NCBI GenBank assembly: GCA_046349035.1
Contig: JAXMDC010000002.1
Span: forward strand, 1,068,722-1,132,721
Source: JAXMDC01 sp046349035
Lineage (GTDB): Bacteria; Pseudomonadota; Alphaproteobacteria; Rhizobiales; Kaistiaceae
Direction of reading: 5' to 3'
Length of the DNA: 64,000 bases
The notes beneath the pieces were generated by a model that saw only the letters and a list, made by a program, of their open reading frames with translations, did no database searches and had not been told where the DNA came from. The translations under genes were made by a program, and so were the position numbers. Of this stretch, positions 52,503 to 62,025 are shown piece by piece. Position 1 is the stretch's first letter. Every line of letters begins with the position of its first letter.

Positions 52503-54110
52503 TTGGTCCGGCGGGAAAAACTGCGGATTGCCTTGGCCGCGGCCGGCATCGCCGCCGGCTTCGCGCCGATCCTTGCTGCCAAGCTGTTCCTGTCGAGCCG
52601 CAACGACGAGACCGCCCGCGCCACCGCCAACGATCTCGCGCGCCAGATGGTGACCCGCGCCGAGCGCGTCATCGACCTCAGCCTCGACACCCTCACCGAC
52701 CTCGCCCACGCCGATGTCCATGACTGCAGCGAACCGGCGCTCCTGCGCATGCAGTCCGCCGCCGCCGCCCAATACGCGGTCAAGGAAATCGCGATCACCG
52801 ATCCGATCGGCACCCGTCTCTGCGATCATTTCGGCCGAGCCGGCGGCCTGAAGCCATTATCCGAGGCCAACCCGACCGATAACCCCAACGTCGAACTCCG
52901 CGTCGCCGCCTCCGGCGAGCGGAAAAAGCAGTTGATGGTCACCTGGTCTGTCGGCGGCGAAGGGGCCCTCACCGCCCTCATCCCGATCGAACTGGTGTCT
53001 CCCGATCAATTGCCCGACAACCTCGCCGGCGCCCTGGCCGTCATGACGCTCCGCGACGGCACGCTCATCGGTACCGTGCCCCGGCTCGAAAGCATCTCCG
53101 CCAATTCGCGCTTCGGTGCCGATTCGGTGATGGCCAAGGCCCGCTCGACCCATTACCCGATCGATGTCAGCCTGCATCTGCCCCTGGCGGCCTTCGCCGG
53201 CGATGCCCGTGTCGCCACCTACGTCACCATCGGCGGCCTGGCGGTTGCTGCCCTAGTGACGGGCCTTGTCATCCTGGCCGTCCGTCGCTCGCGCGATCCA
53301 ACCAGCGAGCTCAAGGCAGCGGTCGCCGCCGGCGAGTTCTCCGCCTACTATCAACCTGTTATCGACATCACCAACGGCCAGTTGATCGGCGCCGAGGCTC
53401 TGATCCGCTGGGTGAAGCCGAACGGCCGCGTCGTCTCCCCCTCCGCCTTCATCGGTCTTGCCGAGGCGAACGGTATTGCCGTTGCCATGACCCGCGCACT
53501 GATGGAACGGATTCGCGACGACCTGGCGAAAACCTACGGCGCGCGGCCGCAACTCAAGATTGGCATCAACCTTTTCGGCGCCCATTTCCAGACCACATCG
53601 GTCGTCGATGACGTCTCCGACATCTTCAGCGGCTCGCGCGTCGCCTTCTCTCAGCTTGTCTTCGAAATCACTGAACGACAGCCGCTGGAGGACATTCATA
53701 CTGCCCACAACGTGATTAAAGGCCTTCAGGATCTCGGCGCCAGGGTGGCGCTCGACGATGCCGGCACCGGCCACGGTGGATTGGCCTATCTCCAGCAACT
53801 TGCCGTCGATGCGATCAAGATCGACAAGATGTTCATCGACACGATCGGCGGGACCGGCGAGCCGGCGCCCATCCTCGATGCATTGATCGGCCTCGGCCGC
53901 GATCTCGGCCTCGAGGTCATTGCCGAGGGGGTCGAGACCACTGAGCAGGTCTTTTACCTCCGAACCCACGGCGTCAACGCTGCGCAGGGTTACCTCTTCG
54001 CGCCGCCGCTCCCCGCCAAGCGCTTCGTTGAATTGATCGAAGTGATGTGCCCGATCCGGACTGCAGCGTCGCCGGCCGCGCCGGCGGCGAGCCGCCCGCT
54101 CGCCGCCTGA
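52503..54110 (+). CDS. EAL-domain c-di-GMP phosphodiesterase with CSS-like periplasmic sensor
   Basis: 535 residues from TTG 52503, supported by GGAGG seven bases upstream. Membrane helices at ~8-30 and ~240-262 enclose a periplasmic domain with a cysteine pair, Cys75 (HDCSEP) and Cys107 (GTRLCDHF), like the CSS redox-sensing domain of enterobacterial phosphodiesterases. The EAL domain (~275-525) keeps the catalytic residues: EAL with Glu298, INLFGAHF (Asn), ITERQ (Glu), DDAGTGHGG, IKIDKMF (Lys) and AEGVET. It should hydrolyse c-di-GMP to pGpG. Part of DDFGTG reads DDAGTG. A degenerate paralogue follows 14 bases downstream. Confidence 0.9.
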   Translation: MVRREKLRIALAAAGIAAGFAPILAAKLFLSSRNDETARATANDLARQMVTRAERVIDLSLDTLTDLAHADVHDCSEPALLRMQSAAAAQYAVKEIAITDPIGTRLCDHFGRAGGLKPLSEANPTDNPNVELRVAASGERKKQLMVTWSVGGEGALTALIPIELVSPDQLPDNLAGALAVMTLRDGTLIGTVPRLESISANSRFGADSVMAKARSTHYPIDVSLHLPLAAFAGDARVATYVTIGGLAVAALVTGLVILAVRRSRDPTSELKAAVAAGEFSAYYQPVIDITNGQLIGAEALIRWVKPNGRVVSPSAFIGLAEANGIAVAMTRALMERIRDDLAKTYGARPQLKIGINLFGAHFQTTSVVDDVSDIFSGSRVAFSQLVFEITERQPLEDIHTAHNVIKGLQDLGARVALDDAGTGHGGLAYLQQLAVDAIKIDKMFIDTIGGTGEPAPILDALIGLGRDLGLEVIAEGVETTEQVFYLRTHGVNAAQGYLFAPPLPAKRFVELIEVMCPIRTAASPAAPAASRPLAA

Positions 54111-54124
54111 CGGAGGGTACTGGC

Positions 54125-55660
54125 TTGCGGCTATGGGCGAGACTAAAGGGCACAGTTCGCTTTGCCGTGAAGCGCGCCGGCCTGCCGATCCTTCTCGCCG
54201 CCGCGGTGGTCGGTCTCAGCCTCTTCCTCGGCGGGCGCCTGTCCAACGCCGTGCGCGAGGAAGGGCGCCTGCTCGCCAAGCAGGAATTCGCGGCGGTTGC
54301 TTCCGTCGCCCTCAAAGCCGCCGAATCTCAGATCGACGCGGTCACCCGGTCGTTAAGCGCGATCGCGCGGTCGGCTCCGCTCTCGTGCGCTGAGGCAACC
54401 CTTGCCGAGTTGCGGAAAACGCTGGCGGCGTTGCCGGCCGTAGTCAACCTCGGCCTTGTCGACATCACCGGCCGCCTGATGTGCTCCACCAAAGGCCAGG
54501 ATGCGCCGGACCTGCTGTTGCCGCCGCTCTCGCCGCGGGCCCCGGTCGTTCTCCTGGTAGCCGAACCGCGCCCTAACCGCATCGGCCTCATCGTCGCTTG
54601 GACGCCCGCCAGCGGACCCCGTCTCATCGCCGAGATGGCGCCGGATACCCCGCCGGTGCCGGAGTTCCCGGCGCTGGCAGGCGGGAAGATCGCCCTGACG
54701 ATCGGCCCCTCGGAAGGCGGCGTTTGGCGCCGCTCCGGGCGCGCCGACTTCGAACTCGGTCCGGACACTGATCTGACGACCGGACGTGGCAGCGCCTATC
54801 CTCTGGCCGCGCGCATCGAGACACCTCGTGGCTTTGCTCCCGCCGGCTTCGAGCGCATCGCCGGTTGGGTGGACGGCGCCGCAATTGCGCTCGCCGGCCT
54901 AGTAACCCTCGCGGTTGCAATTGCGGCCTTCGCCTGGAACCGTCGTCCGGCTGCCCCGGCCGCGATCGATGGCGGACCACCCAGCTACCGCGCCGTGATC
55001 GAAATCGACACTGGGCGACTGGTCGGCATCGATCTCGCGACCGCAGACGCTGAGGCCAGCGCCGGCTTGGGAGCCGAGCGTATCGCTCAAGTGCTCTCTG
55101 ATGCCGCCCCGCTCTTGTCCGAATGGCCGTCGCTTAAGCTCTCTTTCCCGGTTTCGCGCTCCGTGATCGACCGCCCTGTCGAGCGCGAGCGGCTAACCGC
55201 AATCCTGGAAGAGACAACCATAGCCCCGAGCCAGATCGTTGCCACTCTCGATGCCGGGCGCAACCCGCGGCGCCTGCACGCGTTATCCGGACTTGTCCGC
55301 GCCTTGGAGCGAACCGGCATGCACGTCGCGCTGACCGGTCCCGACGAAAGTCTGCCGACACTACTCCGAACCAAGCCGGATTTCGTCTGGCTGAACGACC
55401 CGCTCGCCGACTCTCGTGGCAGCGAGAGGGACGCGCGGCGCGCCGGCATAAGCGCCCTGGCGGCATCCGCCGGGGATGCCGGCATAGGCGTACTCGCCAG
55501 AGCGATCACCGACCCTGAGGCGCTCGAGGATCTCCGCCTAATCGGTATCACAACCGCGACCGGGCCGATCTTCGGCAGTGCCATGCCGGCAAGCGCGATG
55601 GCCGAGATAGCCAGAGCTGCGGCAATTCCGACTTTGGATGTCGGAGCAATGGCGGGTTAG
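54125..55660 (+). CDS. Degenerate EAL-domain protein with CSS-like sensor
   Basis: 511 residues from TTG 54125, with GGAGGG seven bases upstream, 14 bases after the stop of the preceding phosphodiesterase; the frame is open upstream into that gene. Layout repeats the upstream gene: N-terminal helix (~15-37), periplasmic region with Cys88 (PLSCAEA) and Cys120 (RLMCSTKG), second helix (~260-280), and a C-terminal EAL fold. The EAL motif position reads RLVGIDLATAD, and the DDxGTG and IKID motifs are lost, so catalysis is unlikely. It may bind c-di-GMP or regulate its active partner. Confidence 0.8.
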   Translation: MRLWARLKGTVRFAVKRAGLPILLAAAVVGLSLFLGGRLSNAVREEGRLLAKQEFAAVASVALKAAESQIDAVTRSLSAIARSAPLSCAEATLAELRKTLAALPAVVNLGLVDITGRLMCSTKGQDAPDLLLPPLSPRAPVVLLVAEPRPNRIGLIVAWTPASGPRLIAEMAPDTPPVPEFPALAGGKIALTIGPSEGGVWRRSGRADFELGPDTDLTTGRGSAYPLAARIETPRGFAPAGFERIAGWVDGAAIALAGLVTLAVAIAAFAWNRRPAAPAAIDGGPPSYRAVIEIDTGRLVGIDLATADAEASAGLGAERIAQVLSDAAPLLSEWPSLKLSFPVSRSVIDRPVERERLTAILEETTIAPSQIVATLDAGRNPRRLHALSGLVRALERTGMHVALTGPDESLPTLLRTKPDFVWLNDPLADSRGSERDARRAGISALAASAGDAGIGVLARAITDPEALEDLRLIGITTATGPIFGSAMPASAMAEIARAAAIPTLDVGAMAG

Positions 55661-55772
55661 CCCAGGAAAGCTTGCCCTTGCGCGGAGTTCCGTCCAAGAT
55701 GTTGGCGGCTGAGATTGGCCCGCGCTCCCGGCTAAAAACCCCTTTCTGCCACCCCACGGAGGAACGATCCCC

Positions 55773-56888
55773 ATGCGGTCCCTGACCAAATCTTCATTCG
55801 CGCTCTCCCTGGGACTGGCTGTCGCTTGGCCGATGACAGCGCACGCGGCGATGGCGCCTCAGGCAGTAGCCGACGCTTTGGTCGCGACCTTCCTGAAGGG
55901 CCAAGCATCGTTTGAGCGCGTGGCCGCAGCCGGGGCCGACGTCACGCTGAGTGGGTTCAAGCTGGTCGGCGAAGACGGCAGCACCACCACGATCGCCACT
56001 GTTCTGGTTGTCAATCCCAACCCCCGCGCTAGCGGCGGTTTTACCGCCGACCGAGTCACTTTCGACAAAGGCCTGGTCAAGTCGGACGGCGTGAACTTCG
56101 AGTGGCAGAGCGGCGCCGTCATCGGAGCGGTCATCCCTTCCGCCGCTGAAATAAAGAACAAGGCGGGCGGCATTCCCTTCGCGAAAATGACGGTTGCCGG
56201 CATTTCCTTCGAGGCACCGAACCTGCCGGACGTCATGAAGATCGCCAGCATGTCGGTCGCGCTGGGCGCCGTCACCAACGGTATCCCGCACGATGTCCAG
56301 GCCTCCTTCGACGGCATCCGTGTGCCGCTGAGCTTTCTCGAAGACGAGCCCGAGGTTCAGGCGATGGCCAAGAGCCTAGGCTACGAGGGGTTCACCGTCG
56401 GGTTTGGCTTCGACGGCCTCTATGACGAGGGCAACGATGCGGTGAACGTTCGCTCACTGACTTTCAGCGCCGAGCAGGTGGGCAAGGTTGTCCTTTCGGC
56501 GAAGCTGGCCGGCGTTCCCCTCGCCAAGATGTCGGACCCGGACGATCTTTTCGATACCGCCAAGATCGGCGAGTTCACCGTTCGCTTCGAGAACACCGGC
56601 ATCGTCGACCGCGTTCTCGACATGCAGTCGAAGTCAGCCGGTGTCAGCCGGGCTGAGCTGGTCGATCAGACTGCCGGCGCCATCCCACTGATGCTCACTC
56701 TCGGAGCGGTCGGCAGCGAAGCCTTCCAGGCCAAGGTCGCCGCCGAGGCCACTGCCTTTCTGAAATCGCCGAAATCGATCAGCTTCGTCGCGGCGCCCGC
56801 CAGTCCGATGGCGTTCTTCGACTTTTTCGGTCTCGACCCGGCCGAGATCGTCGACGCCCTAAAGTTGGACGTTCGCGCCAACCGCTGA
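55773..56888 (+). CDS. Secreted protein of unknown function, shorter of two paralogues
   Basis: 371 residues. Signal peptide ~1-25 (TAHA-AM). The mature protein is mostly beta-rich with repeated hydrophobic/polar alternation. Its C-terminal ~170 residues align with those of the next gene: SLGYEGFTVGFGFDGLYDE against QMGYSTISIDLGYNMEWRE, and EAFQAKVAAEATAFLKSP against GAFQAKIAPALRNFVLGP. No family recognised; general character suggests a soluble periplasmic or outer-membrane-associated protein. ATG 55773 is preceded by GGAGG. It is 112 bases after the degenerate EAL gene, so a shared transcript is possible. Confidence 0.8.
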   Translation: MRSLTKSSFALSLGLAVAWPMTAHAAMAPQAVADALVATFLKGQASFERVAAAGADVTLSGFKLVGEDGSTTTIATVLVVNPNPRASGGFTADRVTFDKGLVKSDGVNFEWQSGAVIGAVIPSAAEIKNKAGGIPFAKMTVAGISFEAPNLPDVMKIASMSVALGAVTNGIPHDVQASFDGIRVPLSFLEDEPEVQAMAKSLGYEGFTVGFGFDGLYDEGNDAVNVRSLTFSAEQVGKVVLSAKLAGVPLAKMSDPDDLFDTAKIGEFTVRFENTGIVDRVLDMQSKSAGVSRAELVDQTAGAIPLMLTLGAVGSEAFQAKVAAEATAFLKSPKSISFVAAPASPMAFFDFFGLDPAEIVDALKLDVRANR

Positions 56889-56925
56889 CACGTCGACCGG
56901 AGGGGGCTCCTCAGGAGTTGATTGA

Positions 56926-58890
56926 ATGTTTCCTGTGCGTCGCTACCGCACGATCCTGGCGCTGGCAGCCGGCGCCTTCCTTGCCTCTCAAACCGGCGCG
57001 GTCGCCGCCCCCGTCGAGGACGCGGTCAAAGCCTGGGTCGCGGCGATGGACGCCGCACCCGGCTGGCGGGCGACGCTTGGCACGCTCACCTACGATGCGA
57101 CGAGCCAGGAGGCGGTTCTGAAGGGGCTGGCGGTCGCAGCCGAACACGGAGATTTTTCGTTTGCCTTTGGGCCGGTGACGATCCGTGGTTACTCGGCCTC
57201 GCCCGCCGGTAGCTTCGGCGCCGCCACGATCGTCGCCGAGTCCATGAGCGTCAACGTCGGCGTTACTGCCCAGGTGAACTTCCGAAACGTCCGCCTCGAC
57301 GGCGTCGTCATTCCCAATTTCGCCGGTGTCGCCCTCGACAACGAGCGCTTCTTCACCTCGCTGGTGAAGATCTACGGCGTCATGGCCAAAGCCAAACTCG
57401 ATCGGGGGCGCGTCGACGAAATCCGCATGCTGCAGGACATCAGCGGCGTGCACAGCGAATTCGCCTATCAAAACGTGAACCTGACGCGGCTTGCCGACGG
57501 CAAAGTCGATCTCTTCACCGCCGGCCCTGTCACGCTTAACACCCCCTCCCCCGACGGCATCGCGCAGTTCACCGCCGGCAAGATCGAGGCCCGCGGGGTG
57601 GACATGGGCGCATCGGTTCACGTTCTTGATCCCGACGAGTACGCTGGAGGAGTCGGCGACGGGCAGTGGCGCACGGCCCTTGCCTCGGCCGCCTATCGCG
57701 ACGTCGTTCTCGACGGACCGGGGCTGCAATTCGCCATGGGTGATCTCACTTATGAGAACATCCGCGTGCGGCAACCGCCCCGGAGCTTCACCCAGTTCTT
57801 CGACCAGGTTTTCGCACGGCCCGATATGCCTCAGGCCGAAGCCGAACAACTCCTGCGACAGCACCTCGCCAATTTCCTGTCGTCCGTTGCCGTCGGTCGC
57901 GTCGGCCTTGGCGACCTCGATGTCGCCGGTAACGGCAACACCCGCGTTCGGGTCGGCGAAGTATCGCTGCAGGAGTTTTCGTTTGCGGGCCTTGGCGAGT
58001 TCCGCGTCAGCGACGTCCGTGTCACCTCTCCGGACGGCGGCGTCAGCCTCGAACGCTTCGCCTTCGGGCAGATGACCTTCCCAAGCGCGGATAAGATCCT
58101 TGCGGCCCTGCAGACCGACACGCGAACCAAGCAGTCGGACGCCCTCCTCCAGCTCGTTCCGCATCTCGGATTCGTAGAGTTGCTCGGGCTTGGAATCAGC
58201 CTCCCCCAGGGACAGGCCAGCCTCGATCGCATCAAACTGGATCTAGGCGGTTGGATCGGGCCGATCCCGACGGCGATCGCCTACGACCTTCGCGGTCTCG
58301 TCCTTCCTCTCGACAAAATGGAGCTAGGCGAAGATCTGAAAAGCGTTTTGCAGCAGATGGGCTACAGCACCATCTCGATCGACCTCGGCTACAACATGGA
58401 GTGGCGCGAGGCCGACGAGACCTTCTCGCTGACCGATGTCCACGTCGCCGCGCGCGACATCGCGCGCTTTTCGGCCGATATCGAGTTGGGTGGTCTGCCG
58501 CGCCTCGCCATCGAGCGCCCGTCTATCCTGAAAGATTCGTTCGACCATCTCCTCTTCCGCGGCCTCAAGATCACCATCGAGGATTCGACTCTGATCGACC
58601 GCTCGCTCGCGGCTTTCGCGCAGAAGCTCAACCTTCGCGCCAACAACAATGCCAGCTTCCGCCAGCAGTTCGCCAATGCGCTGCCATTCTTCCTGTTGTT
58701 CCTGAAGAACGGCGCGTTCCAGGCCAAGATTGCACCCGCCCTGCGGAACTTCGTGCTCGGGCCGGGCACGCTGGTCATAACCGCCAAGCCGACCGAGCCG
58801 GTGCCGCTCGCGACCATCCTCCAGATGCTCGATCAGCAGCCGCAGCGCGTACCTGATTTTCTTGCGATCGAGGTGACGACGGTCCGTTAG
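56926..58890 (+). CDS. Secreted protein of unknown function, longer paralogue
   Basis: 654 residues. Signal peptide ~1-27 (AVA-AP). Long beta-rich mature part that appears to be an extended version of the preceding protein: the first ~400 residues have no counterpart I can align with confidence, the last ~200 do. No cysteine clusters, membrane helix after the signal, or enzymatic motif. ATG 56926 has AGGAG 10 bases upstream and lies 37 bases after the shorter paralogue, so they form one operon. It ends 8 bases before the convergent aspS stop. Distantly it could belong to an AsmA/DUF945-like class, but I cannot show that. Confidence 0.8.
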   Translation: MFPVRRYRTILALAAGAFLASQTGAVAAPVEDAVKAWVAAMDAAPGWRATLGTLTYDATSQEAVLKGLAVAAEHGDFSFAFGPVTIRGYSASPAGSFGAATIVAESMSVNVGVTAQVNFRNVRLDGVVIPNFAGVALDNERFFTSLVKIYGVMAKAKLDRGRVDEIRMLQDISGVHSEFAYQNVNLTRLADGKVDLFTAGPVTLNTPSPDGIAQFTAGKIEARGVDMGASVHVLDPDEYAGGVGDGQWRTALASAAYRDVVLDGPGLQFAMGDLTYENIRVRQPPRSFTQFFDQVFARPDMPQAEAEQLLRQHLANFLSSVAVGRVGLGDLDVAGNGNTRVRVGEVSLQEFSFAGLGEFRVSDVRVTSPDGGVSLERFAFGQMTFPSADKILAALQTDTRTKQSDALLQLVPHLGFVELLGLGISLPQGQASLDRIKLDLGGWIGPIPTAIAYDLRGLVLPLDKMELGEDLKSVLQQMGYSTISIDLGYNMEWREADETFSLTDVHVAARDIARFSADIELGGLPRLAIERPSILKDSFDHLLFRGLKITIEDSTLIDRSLAAFAQKLNLRANNNASFRQQFANALPFFLLFLKNGAFQAKIAPALRNFVLGPGTLVITAKPTEPVPLATILQMLDQQPQRVPDFLAIEVTTVR

Positions 58891-58898
58891 TCGACTCG

Positions 58899-60671
58899 CT
58901 AGTCCGGGAGCGCCAGGCGAATACTCAGTTCGCGCAGCTGCTTGGGCGTTGCCGTCGATGGCGCGCCCATCATCAGGTCCTCGGCCCGCTGGTTCATTGG
59001 GAACAGCGTGACTTCCCGCAGGTTCTCCTCGCCGCACAGCAGCATGACGATGCGATCGACACCTGGCGCGATCCCACCGTGCGGCGGGGCGCCATATTGC
59101 AGCGCCGAGAGCATGCCGCCGAATTTCGCCTCGAGCACGTCCGCCCCGTATCCGGCGAGTGCGAAGGCCTTGCGCATGATCTCCGGCTTGTGGTTGCGGA
59201 TGGCCCCCGACGACAGTTCGATCCCGTTGCAGACGATGTCGTACTGGTAGGCAAGGATATCGAGGGGGTTCTTCGTCTCCAGCGCCTCCAGGCCACCCTG
59301 CGGCATCGAGAATGGATTGTGTGAGAAGTCGATCTTCTTCTCCTCTTCGTTCCATTCGAACATCGGGAAGTCGACCACCCAGCAAAAAGCGAACTGGTCC
59401 CCCTGTATGAGATTGAGGTCGCGCCCGACCTTCTGCCGCGCCTGGCCGGCGAACGCCGCGAACTTCGCCGGCGTTCCGCAAACGAAAAAAGCCGCATCGC
59501 CGTCTTTGAGGCCGAGCGCACGCCGGATCGCCTCGGTTCGCTCCGGCCCGATGTTCTTGGCGAGCGGCCCCGCCCCCTCCCCGTCGTCGCGCCACATGAT
59601 GTAGCCGAGCCCCGGCTGGCCCTCCGACTGCGCCCAGGAGTTCATGCGGTCGCAAAACGCGCGGTTGCCCCCGGTCGGCGCCGGGATCGCCCAGACCTCG
59701 ACCTTGGGATCGGCCTCGATCTGGCTGGCAAAAACCCGAAACCCGGACCCGCGGAACGCGTCGGTGACCGCACTCATCTTGATCGGGTTACGCAGGTCGG
59801 GCTTGTCGACGCCGTACTGCCGGATCGCATCGCGATACGTGATCCGCGGAAACGACTGGGTGACCGGTCTGCCGCCGGCGAATTCCTCGAACACGCCACG
59901 CAACACCGGTTCGACGGCCTGAAAGACGTCCTCCTGCTCGACGAAGCTCATCTCGATGTCGAGTTGGTAGAACTCCCCGGGCGAGCGGTCGGCACGGGCG
60001 TCCTCGTCGCGAAAGCACGGTGCGATCTGAAAATAGCGGTCAAATCCGGCAATCATGATCAACTGCTTGAACTGCTGCGGCGCCTGCGGCAGCGCGTAGA
60101 ATTTGCCCGGATGGAGCCGCGATGGCACGAGGAAATCCCGCGCCCCTTCCGGCGAGGACGCCGTCAGGATCGGCGTCTGGAATTCGGCAAACCCCGCGGC
60201 CACCATACGTCGGCGGAGCGATCCCACGATCGCCTGCCGCATCACGATGTTGCGGTGCAGTTTTTCGCGCCTGAGGTCGAGATAGCGATATCGCAGCCGG
60301 GTCTCTTCCGGGTATTCCTGGTCGCCGAACACCGGCAACGGCAGTTCCTTGGCGGCTGACAGCACCTCCATCTCGCGGGCGAAGACCTCGACCTCGCCTG
60401 TCGGCAGGTTGGGGTTGATCGTCTCGGCGGTGCGGGCCTTCACCGAGCCCTCCACGCGGATGACCCACTCCGAACGTACGGCGTTGGCGGTCGAGAAACC
60501 CGCCGAATCCGGGTCGACAACCACTTGGGTGAGCCCGTAGTGGTCCCGAAGGTCGATGAACAGCAACCCGCCGTGATCGCGCACACGGTGCACCCAGCCG
60601 GAAAGGCGGACAACCGAGCCGACATTGGCGGCCCTCAACTGTCCGCAGGTGTGGCTCCGGTAACGGTGCAT
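58899..60671 (-). CDS. aspS: Aspartyl-tRNA synthetase
   Basis: 590 residues from ATG 60669-60671 with GGGGA six bases upstream; an in-frame TTG at 60683 is unlikely. Class II synthetase: N-terminal OB anticodon-binding domain (WVHRVRDHGGLLFIDLRD), motif 2 around FRDEDARADRSPGEFYQLD, the bacterial GAD insertion, and motif 3 GGIAPGVDRIVMLL. Charges tRNA-Asp (and possibly tRNA-Asn, if the organism uses the amidotransferase route). It is divergent from rnd with 202 bases between them. Confidence 0.97.
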   Translation of the reverse strand: MHRYRSHTCGQLRAANVGSVVRLSGWVHRVRDHGGLLFIDLRDHYGLTQVVVDPDSAGFSTANAVRSEWVIRVEGSVKARTAETINPNLPTGEVEVFAREMEVLSAAKELPLPVFGDQEYPEETRLRYRYLDLRREKLHRNIVMRQAIVGSLRRRMVAAGFAEFQTPILTASSPEGARDFLVPSRLHPGKFYALPQAPQQFKQLIMIAGFDRYFQIAPCFRDEDARADRSPGEFYQLDIEMSFVEQEDVFQAVEPVLRGVFEEFAGGRPVTQSFPRITYRDAIRQYGVDKPDLRNPIKMSAVTDAFRGSGFRVFASQIEADPKVEVWAIPAPTGGNRAFCDRMNSWAQSEGQPGLGYIMWRDDGEGAGPLAKNIGPERTEAIRRALGLKDGDAAFFVCGTPAKFAAFAGQARQKVGRDLNLIQGDQFAFCWVVDFPMFEWNEEEKKIDFSHNPFSMPQGGLEALETKNPLDILAYQYDIVCNGIELSSGAIRNHKPEIMRKAFALAGYGADVLEAKFGGMLSALQYGAPPHGGIAPGVDRIVMLLCGEENLREVTLFPMNQRAEDLMMGAPSTATPKQLRELSIRLALPD

Positions 60672-60873
60672 GCGCTTCCCCAATTCTTACCAATCGCGGG
60701 CTATTGCTCGCGAAAATGCGGGCGGAAGTGGTCACGCACCCGCACCTTTGTCAAGGCAGCGTTTCGGCCGCTTTGGCCGAAGACCGGGCACACCGCGCCC
60801 CCCCATTTGCGGGAACCATCGGAAGGGCGTTTGGCAGGACAAGCCCCGCGCGACCGGCTATAGGGAGCCGGAA

Positions 60874-62025
60874 ATGCACGTCATAACCACCACCCGCGAA
60901 CTCGCGGCAGCCGTCTCCCGCCTCGCCAAATTCGACGTCGTTACCATCGACACCGAATTCATGCGCGAGACCACCTATTGGCCCATCCTCTGCGTGGTGC
61001 AACTCGCCAGCCCCGACGAGGCGATTATCGTCGACGCCCTCGCCCCCGACCTCGACCTGCAGCCCTTTTTCGGCCTCATGGCCGACGAACGCGTCCTCAA
61101 AGTGTTTCACGCCGCCCGTCAGGACATCGAAATCATCTACCACCTTTCGGGCCTCATCCCGCATCCCATTTTCGATACCCAAGTAGCGGCCATGGTGTGC
61201 GGCTTTGGCGAGTCGGTCAGCTATGACCAGCTTGTCCAGCGGCTGACCGGCGCTCGCATCGACAAGTCCTCGCGTTTCACCGATTGGTCGCGGCGCCCAC
61301 TGTCCGACCGCCAACTCGCCTACGCCGCCGCCGATGTCACCCATCTACGCGACGTCTATGCCGCGCTGCGCGATCGCCTGCGCATGCAGAATCGTGCCGA
61401 GTGGGTGATGAAGGAGATGGACGTCCTGTCGTCCGTCGACACCTATCGCACCGAACCGGACGAGGTATGGCGGCGACTGAAAATGCGAGTGAAAAAGCCC
61501 GTTGAGCTTGCCGTCCTCAAGGAGGTGGCCGCATGGCGGGAGCGCGAGGCCCAAGCGCGCGACGTGCCTCGCGGCCGCGTCCTTAAGGACGACGGCATTT
61601 TCGAGATCGCAACCCAGCAGCCGGCGACCGCGGAGGCTTTGGCCGAGTTGCGTACCATCCCGCGTGGGTTCGAACGCTCACGGGCCGGCGAAGAGATAGT
61701 CAACGCGGTCAAGCGCGCGCTTTCGATCCCCAAAGAGAAGCTTCCGCGCATTCCCAAGCCGCGCCCGGCCGGCGAGGGTAACGGAGCGGCGGTGGACCTG
61801 CTCAAGGTACTCCTCAAAATGGTCAGCGAGGCGCACGGTGTGGCCGCTAAGGTGATCGCATCGGTCGACGATCTTGAAGCTCTAGCCGGCGATGACTACG
61901 CCGACGTTCCGGCACTACAAGGCTGGCGGCTCGAACTCTTTGGCGAGAAAGCATTGCGGCTGAAGCGCGGACAGTTGGCCCTCGCCGTCAAGGGCGGCCA
62001 AGTCATAGTGGTCGATCGAAGCTAG
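60874..62025 (+). CDS. rnd: Ribonuclease D
   Basis: 383 residues from ATG 60874; the frame is open from 60670 but the added part has no family resemblance. 3'-5' exoribonuclease of tRNA and stable RNA maturation. The DEDDy active site is complete: Asp26 and Glu28 (TIDTEFMRE), Asp84 (FHAARQDIE), and Tyr150 with Asp154 (LAYAAADVTHL). An HRDC-type helical region follows (~205-290), then a second C-terminal HRDC-like part. The stop is shared with the convergent ppx gene through CTAG. Confidence 0.94.
   Translation: MHVITTTRELAAAVSRLAKFDVVTIDTEFMRETTYWPILCVVQLASPDEAIIVDALAPDLDLQPFFGLMADERVLKVFHAARQDIEIIYHLSGLIPHPIFDTQVAAMVCGFGESVSYDQLVQRLTGARIDKSSRFTDWSRRPLSDRQLAYAAADVTHLRDVYAALRDRLRMQNRAEWVMKEMDVLSSVDTYRTEPDEVWRRLKMRVKKPVELAVLKEVAAWREREAQARDVPRGRVLKDDGIFEIATQQPATAEALAELRTIPRGFERSRAGEEIVNAVKRALSIPKEKLPRIPKPRPAGEGNGAAVDLLKVLLKMVSEAHGVAAKVIASVDDLEALAGDDYADVPALQGWRLELFGEKALRLKRGQLALAVKGGQVIVVDRS

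Noticed and set aside
54898..54926. GTAACC with downstream CGGC resembling the ECF promoter motif
   Set aside because: It lies well inside a coding region and the -10 element does not match.
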